From Geomonas paludis (GTDB taxonomy: Bacteria; Desulfobacterota; Desulfuromonadia; Geobacterales; Geobacteraceae): a stretch of 64,000 bases of DNA. Below are positions 45,818-56,980 of this stretch, in pieces. The stretch spans positions 1 through 64,000 of the forward strand of contig NZ_BLXY01000008.1 of assembly GCF_014193585.1 (NCBI RefSeq), in the 5' to 3' direction. The notes below the pieces were generated by a model, which had not been told where the DNA came from, searched no databases, and saw only the letters and a list, made by a program, of their open reading frames with translations. A program made the translations under genes and the position numbers. Each line of letters opens with the position of its first letter. Positions within the stretch are counted from its first letter, which is position 1.

Positions 45818-46084
45818 CTAACGGTGAAGGGTGAGTTCCTGCGGTGGCCACTGAACCTGGAAACCGTTCAACGTTCTATGTTCTACGTTCTACGTTATAA
45901 ACCTCACTGAGTGCGCCCAGCAGGGAGCCCGGCCACGTGGTCGGCTGGCAGCCGCAGGATGTGGACCTGATCGAATGCCACGACTTGGGGGCAAGGGGGA
46001 CAGGGGCAAAGGGGACAGGCACCTGACGGAGCCAGTCCCCCTCAATCAGTCCCCTCAATCAGTCCCCTCAATCAGTCCCCTTAA
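45818..46084. other. Gap with REP monomer and derived short repeats
   Basis: No gene. TTCTACG/TTCTATG units near 45,870-45,895, a REP monomer at 46011-46040, then CAATCAGTCCCCT repeated three to four times (46040-46082), which looks like expansion of the REP tail. Confidence 0.8.
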
Positions 46085-47107
<1,023 letters not shown>

Positions 47108-47115
47108 CTAACACA

Positions 47116-47144
47116 TTGACCCAATTAGGCAGCTCTGCTAAGAT
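47116..47144 (+). promoter_or_regulatory. Sigma70-type promoter of the outer-membrane protein gene
   Basis: TTGACC (47116-47121), 17-bp spacer, TAAGAT (47139-47144); gene start is 37 bp downstream of the -10 box. Confidence 0.75.
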
Positions 47145-47181
47145 TCAAGCCGATATGCAATATAATGAAAAGGAGAAAACC

Positions 47182-47919
47182 ATGAAAAAGCTCGCGGTAT
47201 TATTAGCCTTGACCTGCGCACTTTCCGGTGCCACCCAGGCCATGGCCAAGGATATCAGTTTCAGCAGTCCTCTGACGCAGAAGCAGTTCAGGGACCTCAC
47301 CAGGGAGGCGGGTGCCGCCATTTCTTACAAGAACATAGCCCCGGCTGAGCCGCTGGGGATCTCCGGATTCGACGTCGGCGCGGAACTGTCGGCAATAGAC
47401 ATCAGCAACAGCAGCTACTGGAACGCGGCGTACCGCGGCGACTCCCCCTCTTTCCTGGTGATCCCGAAACTGCGCGCCAGGAAGGGACTCCCGATGGGGA
47501 TCGACGTCGGCGCCATGTACTCCTACGTACCCGACTCCAACATCAAGCTCTGGGGCATCGAGGTGAGCAAGGCGATCCTGGAAGGGACCGCGGCGACACC
47601 GGCCCTGGGAGTACGCGCCACCTACAGCAGGCTTTCCGGCGTCAACGACCTCGACCTGCAGACCGCCGGCATCGACGCCTCCATCAGCAAGGGGCTGCTC
47701 ATCATGACACCGTACGCCGGCGTGGGCGGCGTCTGGGTAAACAGCGAGGCCAAAGGGCGCCTGAAGGCGCTGGCACCCGGCCTGGACACGGAAGATGTTT
47801 TCCAGCCCCGGGTCTTCGGGGGCATCAAGTTCTCTCCGCTTCCCCTGCTCGGGGTCACCGCCGAGGTGGAATACCAGGAGCGCTTGATCTATTCTTTGAA
47901 GGCCGGGCTCAGCTTCTAA
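47182..47919 (+). CDS. Outer-membrane beta-barrel protein, unknown
   Basis: 245 aa; signal peptide MKKLAVLLALTCALSGATQA (cleavage near AMA), then a beta-strand-rich domain and C-terminal RLIYSLKAGLSF, a BAM-type end. Family unrecognised; about eight barrel strands would fit the size. GGAG precedes ATG 47182. Monocistronic with its own promoter; a GGGGAGGGGG/CCCCCTCCC hairpin (47925-47947) follows, lacking a U-run. Confidence 0.8.
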   Translation: MKKLAVLLALTCALSGATQAMAKDISFSSPLTQKQFRDLTREAGAAISYKNIAPAEPLGISGFDVGAELSAIDISNSSYWNAAYRGDSPSFLVIPKLRARKGLPMGIDVGAMYSYVPDSNIKLWGIEVSKAILEGTAATPALGVRATYSRLSGVNDLDLQTAGIDASISKGLLIMTPYAGVGGVWVNSEAKGRLKALAPGLDTEDVFQPRVFGGIKFSPLPLLGVTAEVEYQERLIYSLKAGLSF

Positions 47920-47961
47920 CCAACGGGGAGGGGGTCCGCCCCCTCCCATCGGGACACACCT

Positions 47962-48972
47962 ATGCATGCTCATGCCGACAGTCACCTGGATCAGAGCATA
48001 ACCGGACGCTTCAAGTACGCCATCCTGCTGACCTCGCTGACCCTGGTGGCGGAACTGGTCGGCGGTATCTGGACCAACTCGCTGGCGCTGTTGTCCGACG
48101 CGGCGCACGTGTTCCTCGACCTGTTCGCCCTGCTCCTCTCCCTGGGCGCCATCAAGCTCGCCTCCTACCCGGTCAGCGACACCCGGACCTTCGGCTGGCA
48201 CCGCACCGAGGTCTTCGCCTCCTTCATCAACGGCAGCACCGTCTTTCTCATTGCCGGCATCATCTGCTACGAGGCGGTGGAGCGCATGCTGCAACCGCAG
48301 GCCGTCAAGAGCCTGGAGATGCTGATCATTGCCGCAGTCGGCCTGGTCATGAACCTCCTCTCCGCCGGCGCGCTGCACTCTCACTCCCACGATGACTTGA
48401 ACGTCCACAGCGCCTTCCTGCACGTGATCGGCGACGCCGCCGCCTCGGTCGGCGTCATCGTGGGCGGCATCATCATGTACTTCACCGACTGGTACCTGCT
48501 CGACGCCATCATCTCCGTCGGCATCGGCTTCATCATCTTCTGGGGTTCCTGGCGGGTGATGCGTGAATCGGTGCACATCCTGCTGGAGGGGGTGCCTCGG
48601 GGCATCGACATCAACCAGGTCGCCTTTTCCATGCGTGAGGTCGAAGGCGTTGAAGACGTGCATCACCTGAACATCTGGACCATCTGCTCCCATATCATCG
48701 CCCTGTCGGCGCACGTCGTGGTGCCGGATGGCTCCCCCTCGGAGCAGAGTGCCATTTTGCGGAAAATCGAGGAGAAGCTGTTTCAGCATTTCCACATCAG
48801 CCACACCACGCTGCAGGTCGAGAACGCCCCCTGCACCGAGGTTGCCGGCGTGAAGCAGTTCCGGCACCGTCCCCGCGCCGCCGCGCTGGCGCATGCCCAC
48901 GCGCACCCGCACCATCACCCGCACGGCACGTGCCAGGGGCACCATCACTGCCACGACGACCACACACATTAA
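47962..48972 (+). CDS. Cation diffusion facilitator, Zn2+/metal exporter (CzcD/ZitB-like)
   Basis: 336 aa; proton-driven efflux of Zn2+, Co2+ or Cd2+. Six membrane helices, first metal site in LLSDAAHVFLD (Asp46, His49, Asp53), the second at HSHSHDD-like residues and helix 5 with VIGDAAASVGVI, and a His-rich N-terminus (MHAHADSH) and C-terminus (HAHAHPHHHPHG, CHDDHTH) for metal loading. Weak ribosome-binding site. Located before ilvA, no metal regulator near. Confidence 0.93.
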   Translation: MHAHADSHLDQSITGRFKYAILLTSLTLVAELVGGIWTNSLALLSDAAHVFLDLFALLLSLGAIKLASYPVSDTRTFGWHRTEVFASFINGSTVFLIAGIICYEAVERMLQPQAVKSLEMLIIAAVGLVMNLLSAGALHSHSHDDLNVHSAFLHVIGDAAASVGVIVGGIIMYFTDWYLLDAIISVGIGFIIFWGSWRVMRESVHILLEGVPRGIDINQVAFSMREVEGVEDVHHLNIWTICSHIIALSAHVVVPDGSPSEQSAILRKIEEKLFQHFHISHTTLQVENAPCTEVAGVKQFRHRPRAAALAHAHAHPHHHPHGTCQGHHHCHDDHTH

Positions 48973-48991
48973 CCTGCGAATGGAAGAATAG

Positions 48992-50200
48992 ATGCTCGAT
49001 TACAACCTGATCCTCGACGCGGCCCAACGGCTCAAAAAAAGGGTGCGTCGCACGGAGCTGATCCAGGCCCACCACTTCAGCGAACGACTCGGCCTCCCCC
49101 TTTATTTCAAGTGTGAAAACCTGCAGCGCACCGGCGCGTTCAAGATCCGCGGCGCGCTCAACTTCATGACCGCACAGTCGCGCGAGGCCCTCGCCGGCGG
49201 CGTGATCACGGCCTCGGCAGGGAACCACGCCCAAGGCGTCGCCTTCTCCGCCGACCTCCTCGGCGTCAAGGCGGTGGTCTACATGCCGGAGAGCACGCCG
49301 CCGCAGAAGGTGTTCGCCACCCGCGATTACGGTGCGGAGGTGGTCCTGGAGGGGAAGAATTTCGACGAGGCCTGTGCCGCCGCGCTGCGGCAGGCCGAGC
49401 AGACCGGCGCCCTGTTCGTACACCCCTTCAACGATCCACTGGTAATGGCAGGCCAGGGGACCATCGGGCTGGAGCTGCTTGAGGACATACCGGATCTGGC
49501 CAACGTGCTGGTGCCCATCGGCGGCGGGGGACTCATCGCCGGGATTGCACGGGCCATCAAGGAAACCCATCCCCACGTGCGGGTCATCGGCGTCGAGTCA
49601 GCCGCGGCCCCCTCCATGCGTCAGGCGGTGAAAGCGGGTGAGGTGATCACCGTCCCGATCCGGGCCAGCCTCGCCGACGGCATCGCGGTCAAAACCGCCG
49701 GCAGCAACACCTTTCCGGTGGTGCGGGACTATGTCGACGAGATCGTGTTGGTGGACGAGGAAGAGATCGCCCTCGCCATCGTGTCGCTCATGGAGCGCAA
49801 CAAGCTGATGGTGGAAGGTGCCGGTGCGGTTGGATTGGCGGCGCTGTTGAACGGTAAGGTGAAGAAGATTACGGGCAAGACCGTGGCGCTGCTGTCAGGC
49901 GGGAACATCGATGTGAAGACCATCGCGGTCGTTGTCGAGCGCGGTCTGCTGGCGGCGGGGCGGTATCTGAAGCTGAAGGTGGAGCTGGATGACGTGCCTG
50001 GGGCGCTGGCGCGGCTGGCCGCCGAGATCGCCGAGGCGCGGGCCAACATCTCCATCATTACCCATGATCGTCGTTCCGAGTCTTTGCCGATCGGCAAGAC
50101 CGAGGTGTTGGTGGAGTTGGAGACCCGCGGCGCCGAGCATATCCATGAAGTTACCAAACACCTCACCAAACGCGGGTACATGATTGAGGTCATTAAGTAA
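48992..50200 (+). CDS. ilvA: Threonine ammonia-lyase, short form with ACT domain
   Basis: 402 aa; PLP enzyme forming 2-oxobutanoate from threonine, for isoleucine synthesis. PLP lysine Lys51 in GAFKIRGALNF, the Gly-rich GGGGLIAGIA loop, SAGNHAQGVAF, and one C-terminal ACT domain (about 325-402, ARLAAEIAEARANISIITHD) for allosteric control. At this length it matches the single-ACT (biosynthetic or TdcB-like) class; isoleucine sensitivity is likely but not certain. Starts 20 bp after the CDF gene, so possibly co-transcribed. Confidence 0.94.
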   Translation: MLDYNLILDAAQRLKKRVRRTELIQAHHFSERLGLPLYFKCENLQRTGAFKIRGALNFMTAQSREALAGGVITASAGNHAQGVAFSADLLGVKAVVYMPESTPPQKVFATRDYGAEVVLEGKNFDEACAAALRQAEQTGALFVHPFNDPLVMAGQGTIGLELLEDIPDLANVLVPIGGGGLIAGIARAIKETHPHVRVIGVESAAAPSMRQAVKAGEVITVPIRASLADGIAVKTAGSNTFPVVRDYVDEIVLVDEEEIALAIVSLMERNKLMVEGAGAVGLAALLNGKVKKITGKTVALLSGGNIDVKTIAVVVERGLLAAGRYLKLKVELDDVPGALARLAAEIAEARANISIITHDRRSESLPIGKTEVLVELETRGAEHIHEVTKHLTKRGYMIEVIK

Positions 50201-50517
50201 AAACCTGAAATCATTGGCCACGGATAAAATCTGAGGACATCTGAGCGGATCTAAAACCGGATCAAGCACAAGAAAGTAAATCCCCCTGTCCCACCTTCGC
50301 AAAGGGGGGGGACGTCCATTGACGTGTAGCGCTTCTTGGCTGCTTATCCACGTTTCCCTAAGCTTTCTGAATACCCGGAAAAAAAAAGGGGACAGGCTAC
50401 TTTACCATAAGGTAGCCTGTCCCCTTTCTTTTTGTTTCTCTCCTATGTCCTCAGATATTCTCCTTGTTAAAGGTTTATCTGAGCCTCTCTCCGTTTTTTT
50501 TCAGATTTTCTCCGTGG
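50201..50517. other. Convergent gap with terminator and inverted flanks
   Basis: Contains a strong terminator (50382-50430). CCACGGATAAAATCTGAGG at 50220 and the opposed CAGATTTTCTCCGTGG at 50502-50517 form long imperfect inverted flanks with TCTGAG units. No gene. Confidence 0.7.
50382..50430. terminator. Bidirectional terminator ilvA/recQ
   Basis: GGGGACAGGCTAC...GTAGCCTGTCCCC, 13-bp perfect stem extended by A/T runs, loop TTTACCATAAG. The outer eight bases match family 1 REPs, so it may derive from one. Confidence 0.9.
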
Positions 50518-52308
50518 CTAATGGTTTTGGTGTGCCTTTATCACCCTTAGGAAGGCGTCCCCGTAGCGGGCGAGCTTGTGCTGGCCGACACCGGTGATCT
50601 TTAATAGCTCCCACTTGTCCTTGGGCATCTGCGCCGCCATCTCGGCCAGGGTGGCGTCGGGGAAGACGACGTACGGCGGCACCTGCTGCTCGTCGGCGAT
50701 GTGCTTGCGCAGCTCCCGCAACTCGCCGAAGAGCTCGCCGTCATAACTCGGCTTCCTGGCAGCGGTCTTCTTCTCGACCACCCTCGTATTCCTCGGCTTG
50801 GCCAACTCCAGCGCCATCTCCCCACGCAACAGCGGCCGCGCTTTCTCCGTCAGCTTCAGCACGGAAAAGTTCGCCAGATCCTGCTCCAGGTAGCCAAGGT
50901 GTATCAACTGCCGCAACAGGTTGCCCCAAACCTCCTGGGAGTGGTGCTTGCCGATGCCAAAGGTGGAGAGCTGGTCGTGCTTCAGCTCGTGAATTCTCTG
51001 GTTTTGCGAACCCCGCAGCACGTCGATGACATGCCCCATTCCGAAACGCTGCCCGACCCGGTACACGCAGGAGAGCGCCTTCCTTGCGTCCTCGGTGCCG
51101 TCGAAACGCTCGGGCGGACTCTCACAGATATCGCAGTTGCCGCACCCGGCTGCCAAGCTGTCACCGAAGTACCCCAAGAGCACCTGGCGCCGACAGGTCT
51201 GCGCCTCGGCAAACCCCACCATGCAATTGAGCTTGTGCAACTCGATCCGGTTCTGCTCCTCGTTGCCGCCGTTGCCGATCAGCCCGCGGGCGACCGCAAT
51301 GTCGCCGTACCCGAAGAGGAGCAGCGCGTCGGCAGGGAGTCCGTCGCGGCCAGCGCGGCCGGTTTCCTGGTAGTAGCTCTCGATGCTCTTGGGCATGTCG
51401 TAGTGGACGACGAACCGGACGTTGGACTTGTCGATCCCCATCCCGAAAGCGACCGTCGCGACCACCACCTTCACGTCGTCCCGCAGGAACGCTTCCTGGA
51501 CGTCGTGACGCTCCTTGTCCGGCAGGCCGGCGTGGTAGGCCGCCGCCTTCACCCCCGCCTCGCACAGTTTCCTGGCCACCTCCTCCACCCGCTTGCGGGA
51601 CAGGGCGTAGACGATCCCGGCCTCCTCCTTCCGCGTGGATAAAAATGCCATGAGCTGGCTGAACGGCTTGTTCTTCTCCATGACGCTGTAGCGAATGTTG
51701 GGGCGGTCGAAACCGGTGCAGAAGCAGGTAGCTTCCTGGAGCCCGAGCCGGGAGAGGATGTCGCCGCGGGTCTGTGCATCGGCCGTGGCGGTGAGCGCGA
51801 TCATCGGGATCTGCGGGAAGATCTCGCGCAACTGGCCCAGTTGTGCGTATTCAGGACGGAAGTCGTGCCCCCATTGCGAGACGCAGTGGGCCTCGTCGAC
51901 TGCAAAGAGGGAAATGGGGAGGGTCTTGATGCGGTCGATGAAACCGTCGGAGAGCAACCGCTCGGGCGCCACGTAGAGGAGTTTCAACTCTCCGGCATGG
52001 AATTCAGCCAGCACCCGGCGCGCCTCGGCCTCGCCAAGGGCAGAGTTGTAGCAGGCAGCGGCGACGCCGTTCTCGCGCAGCGCGTCGACCTGGTCCTTCA
52101 TCAACGAGATGAGCGGCGAGACGATGAGGGCGGTGCCCGGCAGGCAAAGGGCCGGTACCTGGTAGCAGAGGGATTTGCCGCCGCCGGTCGGCATCAGCAC
52201 GAAGGCGTCCTTCCCGGAGAGCACGGTCTCCACGATTTCCTGCTGGCGCGGCCGGAACGTTTTGAAGCCGAACACCTCGTTGAGGATCTGGATGTGGGAA
52301 AGCGACAT
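50518..52308 (-). CDS. recQ: ATP-dependent DNA helicase RecQ
   Basis: 596 aa; 3'-5' DNA helicase of the RecF recombination path. Walker A TGGGKS (Lys45), DEAHCVSQWGHDFRPEY (about 138-155), RQC zinc site CxxxC...CGNCDIC, and a C-terminal HRDC domain (about 520-596). ATG 52308 has AGGAAGG; a 40-codon extension enters a family 2 repeat and is rejected. Convergent to ilvA. Confidence 0.96.
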   Translation of the reverse strand: MSLSHIQILNEVFGFKTFRPRQQEIVETVLSGKDAFVLMPTGGGKSLCYQVPALCLPGTALIVSPLISLMKDQVDALRENGVAAACYNSALGEAEARRVLAEFHAGELKLLYVAPERLLSDGFIDRIKTLPISLFAVDEAHCVSQWGHDFRPEYAQLGQLREIFPQIPMIALTATADAQTRGDILSRLGLQEATCFCTGFDRPNIRYSVMEKNKPFSQLMAFLSTRKEEAGIVYALSRKRVEEVARKLCEAGVKAAAYHAGLPDKERHDVQEAFLRDDVKVVVATVAFGMGIDKSNVRFVVHYDMPKSIESYYQETGRAGRDGLPADALLLFGYGDIAVARGLIGNGGNEEQNRIELHKLNCMVGFAEAQTCRRQVLLGYFGDSLAAGCGNCDICESPPERFDGTEDARKALSCVYRVGQRFGMGHVIDVLRGSQNQRIHELKHDQLSTFGIGKHHSQEVWGNLLRQLIHLGYLEQDLANFSVLKLTEKARPLLRGEMALELAKPRNTRVVEKKTAARKPSYDGELFGELRELRKHIADEQQVPPYVVFPDATLAEMAAQMPKDKWELLKITGVGQHKLARYGDAFLRVIKAHQNH

Positions 52309-52338
52309 ATATAAACCTTCCTGTTGGTGACAATCTTC

Positions 52339-52456
52339 CGCTAGTCCCTCTCCCTCTGGGAGAGGGTGCCCAACGGGCGGGTGAGGGCTCTGCCGGCTCA
52401 GATAATCTGCTCTGGGCAACGCCCTCACCCTAGCCCTCTCCCGGAGGGAGAGGGGA
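52339..52456. repeat. Family 2 palindromic repeat doublet
   Basis: CCCTCTCCCTCTGGGAGAGG...GGGTGAGGGC, core, then CCCTCACCCTAGCCCTCTCC...GGAGAGGGG; occupies the gap upstream of recQ. Confidence 0.88.
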
Positions 52457-52530
52457 TAAACGACAAAGGCGCGGCCTGCGCCACGCCATAGATCAAAACA
52501 GGTCTGGGTACCTTGTCAACCGGGGCGTTG

Positions 52531-53202
52531 CTAGACCGCGTCGGCGGCAAGCAATGCGGCAAGGTCGAGGCCCGCAACGAACGCGCGCGTGCGGGGCGCC
52601 CCATTGCAAGGATCCAGCAGGCTCGGACGGAGCAGATCCTCATAGCTGTCGACGTCGTACCAGGAGGTAAGGAGCGCTGCGGTGAGGCCCGACGCTTCCG
52701 CCTGCCTGAGGCTCGTCTCCAGCACCTTGTGGCTGGACCAGGGGATGTCCTGAAAGACGGCGCCGTAGCCGTCTCTGACTCCAACCAGGTAATAGCCGCC
52801 GTCCTCTGCCGGACCGAAGACCGCATCGGCTTTCTGCTCGAGTTTGCGGAAGGCATCCTCGATGAAGGCGATGGGGAGGTCGGGGGAATCGGTCCCTATC
52901 ACCACGCGGGCGCCATAGCCTCGCCCGGAGAGCTCCTGGAAAGCATGCTCCAGGCGCAGGCCCAACCCGCCCGTGCTCTGATGCACCAGGAGCGCATCCG
53001 GTGCGGCTTTCCTGAAGAACTCCGCGCTTCCCTCGTAGAAGATCACGACATCCGCCTCAAGCCCGGCAGCACGCTCGATGATATCCAGCAGCATGCAGCG
53101 GTAAAGCTCGGCTGCCTGGGGCGGCGACAAGGGAGGTGAAAGACGGGTCTTCACCCGTCCCGGGAGCGGCGTCTTGGCAAAGATGGCGAGCGCGCGTTTC
53201 AT
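52531..53202 (-). CDS. DUF2064 family glycosyltransferase-like protein (TIGR04282)
   Basis: 223 aa, cytosolic nucleotide-diphospho-sugar-transferase fold. FAKTPLPGRVKTRLSP (8-23), GTDSPDLP and EDGGYYLVGV are the hallmark blocks. The family is annotated as arsenosugar-type or cofactor glycosyltransferase; partners (radical SAM, methyltransferase) are not in view, so the name is not secure. No clear ribosome-binding site upstream of ATG 53202. Confidence 0.87.
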   Translation of the reverse strand: MKRALAIFAKTPLPGRVKTRLSPPLSPPQAAELYRCMLLDIIERAAGLEADVVIFYEGSAEFFRKAAPDALLVHQSTGGLGLRLEHAFQELSGRGYGARVVIGTDSPDLPIAFIEDAFRKLEQKADAVFGPAEDGGYYLVGVRDGYGAVFQDIPWSSHKVLETSLRQAEASGLTAALLTSWYDVDSYEDLLRPSLLDPCNGAPRTRAFVAGLDLAALLAADAV

Positions 53203-53250
53203 TAGAGAGCGAAACCTTAAGAGAGTTAAATGAAGGGGTAAAAGCTAGAC

Positions 53251-53290
53251 TTGTCCACAATTTTCCTACTTTTCAACAAAGTTATCCACA
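53251..53290 (+). promoter_or_regulatory. Pair of DnaA-box-like sites
   Basis: TTGTCCACA (53251-53259) and TTATCCACA (53282-53290), the latter the full DnaA consensus, lie in the same orientation 31 bp apart in the gap between folE2 and the DUF2064 gene. Confidence 0.5.
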
Positions 53291-53327
53291 GCCGGAGCCA
53301 GTCAAGCTGTTGACGTTGCCGGTCCAG

Positions 53328-54137
53328 CTACCCTTTTTTTCTCTCGATGGCGGCGTAGGCGGAGTGTTTGTGGATCGATTCGAAGTTCTCGGCCTCCACG
53401 GAAAACCACGTGATATTTTCCATAGATAGCAGACGCACCGTCGCCTCGCGCACCATGTCCTCGACGAAGCGGGGGTTCTCGTAGGCACGCTCGGTGACGA
53501 ACTTTTCGTCCTCGCGCTTGAGCAGTGAATACACAGGTGACGAACCGCACTCTTCGATGATGTCGATAAGGTCCTCGATCCAGATGAATTCGCTGTAGCG
53601 GACCTGGACGGTCATGATGGAGCGCTGGTTGTGAGCTCCGTAGCTGGAGAGTTCCTTGCTGCAGGGGCAAAGCGAGGTGACCGGCACCTTGATACCGAGC
53701 ACGAAGTCGAAATGGTCGGAAAGCGACGCGCTGAAGGTGCAGGTGTACTCCATGAGGCTCTTGGCCTTGGAAACCGGTGCCTTCTTCTCCACGAAGTAGG
53801 GGAATTCCATCTCCAGGTGCGCGTTGGAGGCGCCCAGCTTCTCCTTCATGGTGGAGAGGATCACCTCCAGCTTGTCCAGGGCGATGTCCTCCCGGTACTT
53901 GTTCAGGATCTCCACGAAACGGCTCATGTGGGTCCCCTTGAAGTGGTGCGGGAGGTCGACGTACATGTTGATGCGCGCGATGGTGTTCTGGAACTTCTTG
54001 TTCTTGTCCATCACCACGATGGGATAGGAGACGTCCTTGACGCCCACCTTCCCGATCGGGATGTTGCGGGTGTCGCGGGTCAACTGCACGTCGGTGAGGG
54101 TCTTGCCTTCTTTCTTCTGCTCCATATCTTTGCTCAT
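53328..54137 (-). CDS. folE2: GTP cyclohydrolase I, type IB (FolE2)
   Basis: 269 aa; converts GTP to 7,8-dihydroneopterin triphosphate for folate or queuosine. Family marks: RDTRNIPIGKVGVKDVSYPI, catalytic Cys in SLCPCSKELSSYGAHNQRS, and YENPRFVEDMVRE. Type IB needs less specific metal than FolE. The adjacent queC (same strand, upstream) points to the 7-deazapurine path. AGGAAAGG precedes the ATG. A family 2 repeat separates it from queC. Confidence 0.95.
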   Translation of the reverse strand: MSKDMEQKKEGKTLTDVQLTRDTRNIPIGKVGVKDVSYPIVVMDKNKKFQNTIARINMYVDLPHHFKGTHMSRFVEILNKYREDIALDKLEVILSTMKEKLGASNAHLEMEFPYFVEKKAPVSKAKSLMEYTCTFSASLSDHFDFVLGIKVPVTSLCPCSKELSSYGAHNQRSIMTVQVRYSEFIWIEDLIDIIEECGSSPVYSLLKREDEKFVTERAYENPRFVEDMVREATVRLLSMENITWFSVEAENFESIHKHSAYAAIERKKG

Positions 54138-54157
54138 GCCTTTCCTCAGCCGTTATC

Positions 54158-54268
54158 CCCCTCGCCCACCGGGAGAGGGGAAGGGGTGAGGGCGTTGCCA
54201 CGGAGTGACGGAATCGCCTGTTGAGGCGCCCTCACCCCGACCCTCTCCCGGAGGGAGAGGGAGGGACG
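54158..54268. repeat. Family 2 palindromic repeat doublet
   Basis: CCACCGGGAGAGG...GGGTGAGGGC, core with GTTGCCACGGAGTGACGG, then CCCTCACCCCGACCCTCTCC...GGAGAGGG. Lies in the queC-folE2 gap. Confidence 0.88.
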
Positions 54269-54297
54269 GTGGAATGATGGTAGTAGACCTGCCGGGG

Positions 54298-54975
54298 CTA
54301 CCGCTGGACGTAACGTACCGGATCGGTGACGCCCAGCTCCGCGAAACCTTTCAAGCGCAGACGGCAGGAGTCGCACAGGCCGCAGGCGGCGCCGTCCTCG
54401 GTCGGGTCGTAGCAGGAATGGGTCTTGCCGTAATCGACGCCGAGGGTGAGGCCGGTCTTGATGATCTCGGCCTTGGTGAGGCTGATGAGCGGCGTGTGGA
54501 TGGTCATTTTCTTCCCTTCCACGCCCGCCTTGGTGGCGAGGTTCGCCATCGCCTCGTAGGCGGCGATGTACTCGGGGCGGCAGTCGGGGTAGCCGGAGTA
54601 GTCGAGGGCGTTGACACCGATAAAGATGTCGAAGGCCCCAAGGGTCTCGGCCCAGCCCAGTGCAAAGGAAAGGAAGATGGTGTTCCTGGCCGGAACGTAG
54701 GTGACCGGGATCTCCTCGCCCACCCCTTCCTTGGGGACCGCGATATCGGAGGTGAGGGCGCTGCCGCCCATCATCCTCAGGTCGAACTCGACCAGCATGT
54801 GGTCCACCGCCCCCATCGGGCGCGCGTTCTTTTTGGCGAGGGCCACTTCGTGCTGGTGACGCTGCCCATAGCTGAAGCTCATGGCGTAGGGCTCGAAGCC
54901 CTGGTGCCTGGCGATGGCCATGCAGGTGGTCGAGTCGAGCCCACCGCTGTACAGGATTACCGCTTTTTTCTTCAT
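54298..54975 (-). CDS. queC: 7-cyano-7-deazaguanine synthase
   Basis: 225 aa; ATP-dependent step from CDG to preQ0 in queuosine biosynthesis. PP-loop SGGLDSTT (residues 9-16), [21 protein letters not shown]-like block, and the C-terminal zinc cysteines [13 protein letters not shown] 54975 has GAGGTG 7 nt upstream; the six-codon in-frame extension is rejected. folE2 follows on the same strand; queD and queE are not in the window. Confidence 0.95.
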   Translation of the reverse strand: MKKKAVILYSGGLDSTTCMAIARHQGFEPYAMSFSYGQRHQHEVALAKKNARPMGAVDHMLVEFDLRMMGGSALTSDIAVPKEGVGEEIPVTYVPARNTIFLSFALGWAETLGAFDIFIGVNALDYSGYPDCRPEYIAAYEAMANLATKAGVEGKKMTIHTPLISLTKAEIIKTGLTLGVDYGKTHSCYDPTEDGAACGLCDSCRLRLKGFAELGVTDPVRYVQR

Positions 54976-54992
54976 CGTGCACCTCTGTCTCA

Positions 54993-55029
54993 CGCTCCTC
55001 CCCCCGGAGGGGGGAGGCTGGGAGGGGGG
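54993..55029. repeat. Family 2 variant palindrome
   Basis: CTCCTCCCCCCGGAGGGGGG...GGGAGGGGGG upstream of queC, a more GC-skewed version of the family 2 arm, like 60571-60661. Confidence 0.7.
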
Positions 55030-55045
55030 ATTTTTAAAGCCTCAA

Positions 55046-55075
55046 GGGGACAGGCACCTGACGGAGCCAGTCCCC
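55046..55075. repeat. REP monomer (family 1)
   Basis: GGGGACAGGCACCTGACGG...CAGTCCCC, single copy, upstream of queC and downstream of rpoD. Confidence 0.94.
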
Positions 55076-55137
55076 CTCCTTCGGTGAAGGGCTGTAAAGT
55101 GGGGAAAGGAGACGGATCGCCAGTAGAGCAAAAGAAA

Positions 55138-55169
55138 AAGGCCGCGCCGGCGATTCCGGTGCGGCCTTG
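55138..55169 (-). terminator. Terminator of rpoD
   Basis: GGCCGCGCCGG-CGATT-CCGGTGCGGCC stem; on the minus strand it is followed by a U-rich run (TTTTTCTTTTG). Confidence 0.88.
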
Positions 55170-55173
55170 GTGA

Positions 55174-56928
<1,755 letters not shown>

Positions 56929-56980
56929 TTACCACGCTCCGCTACAGCTTGAATCCAGCACAGCTACCGCTTGAATCCTA

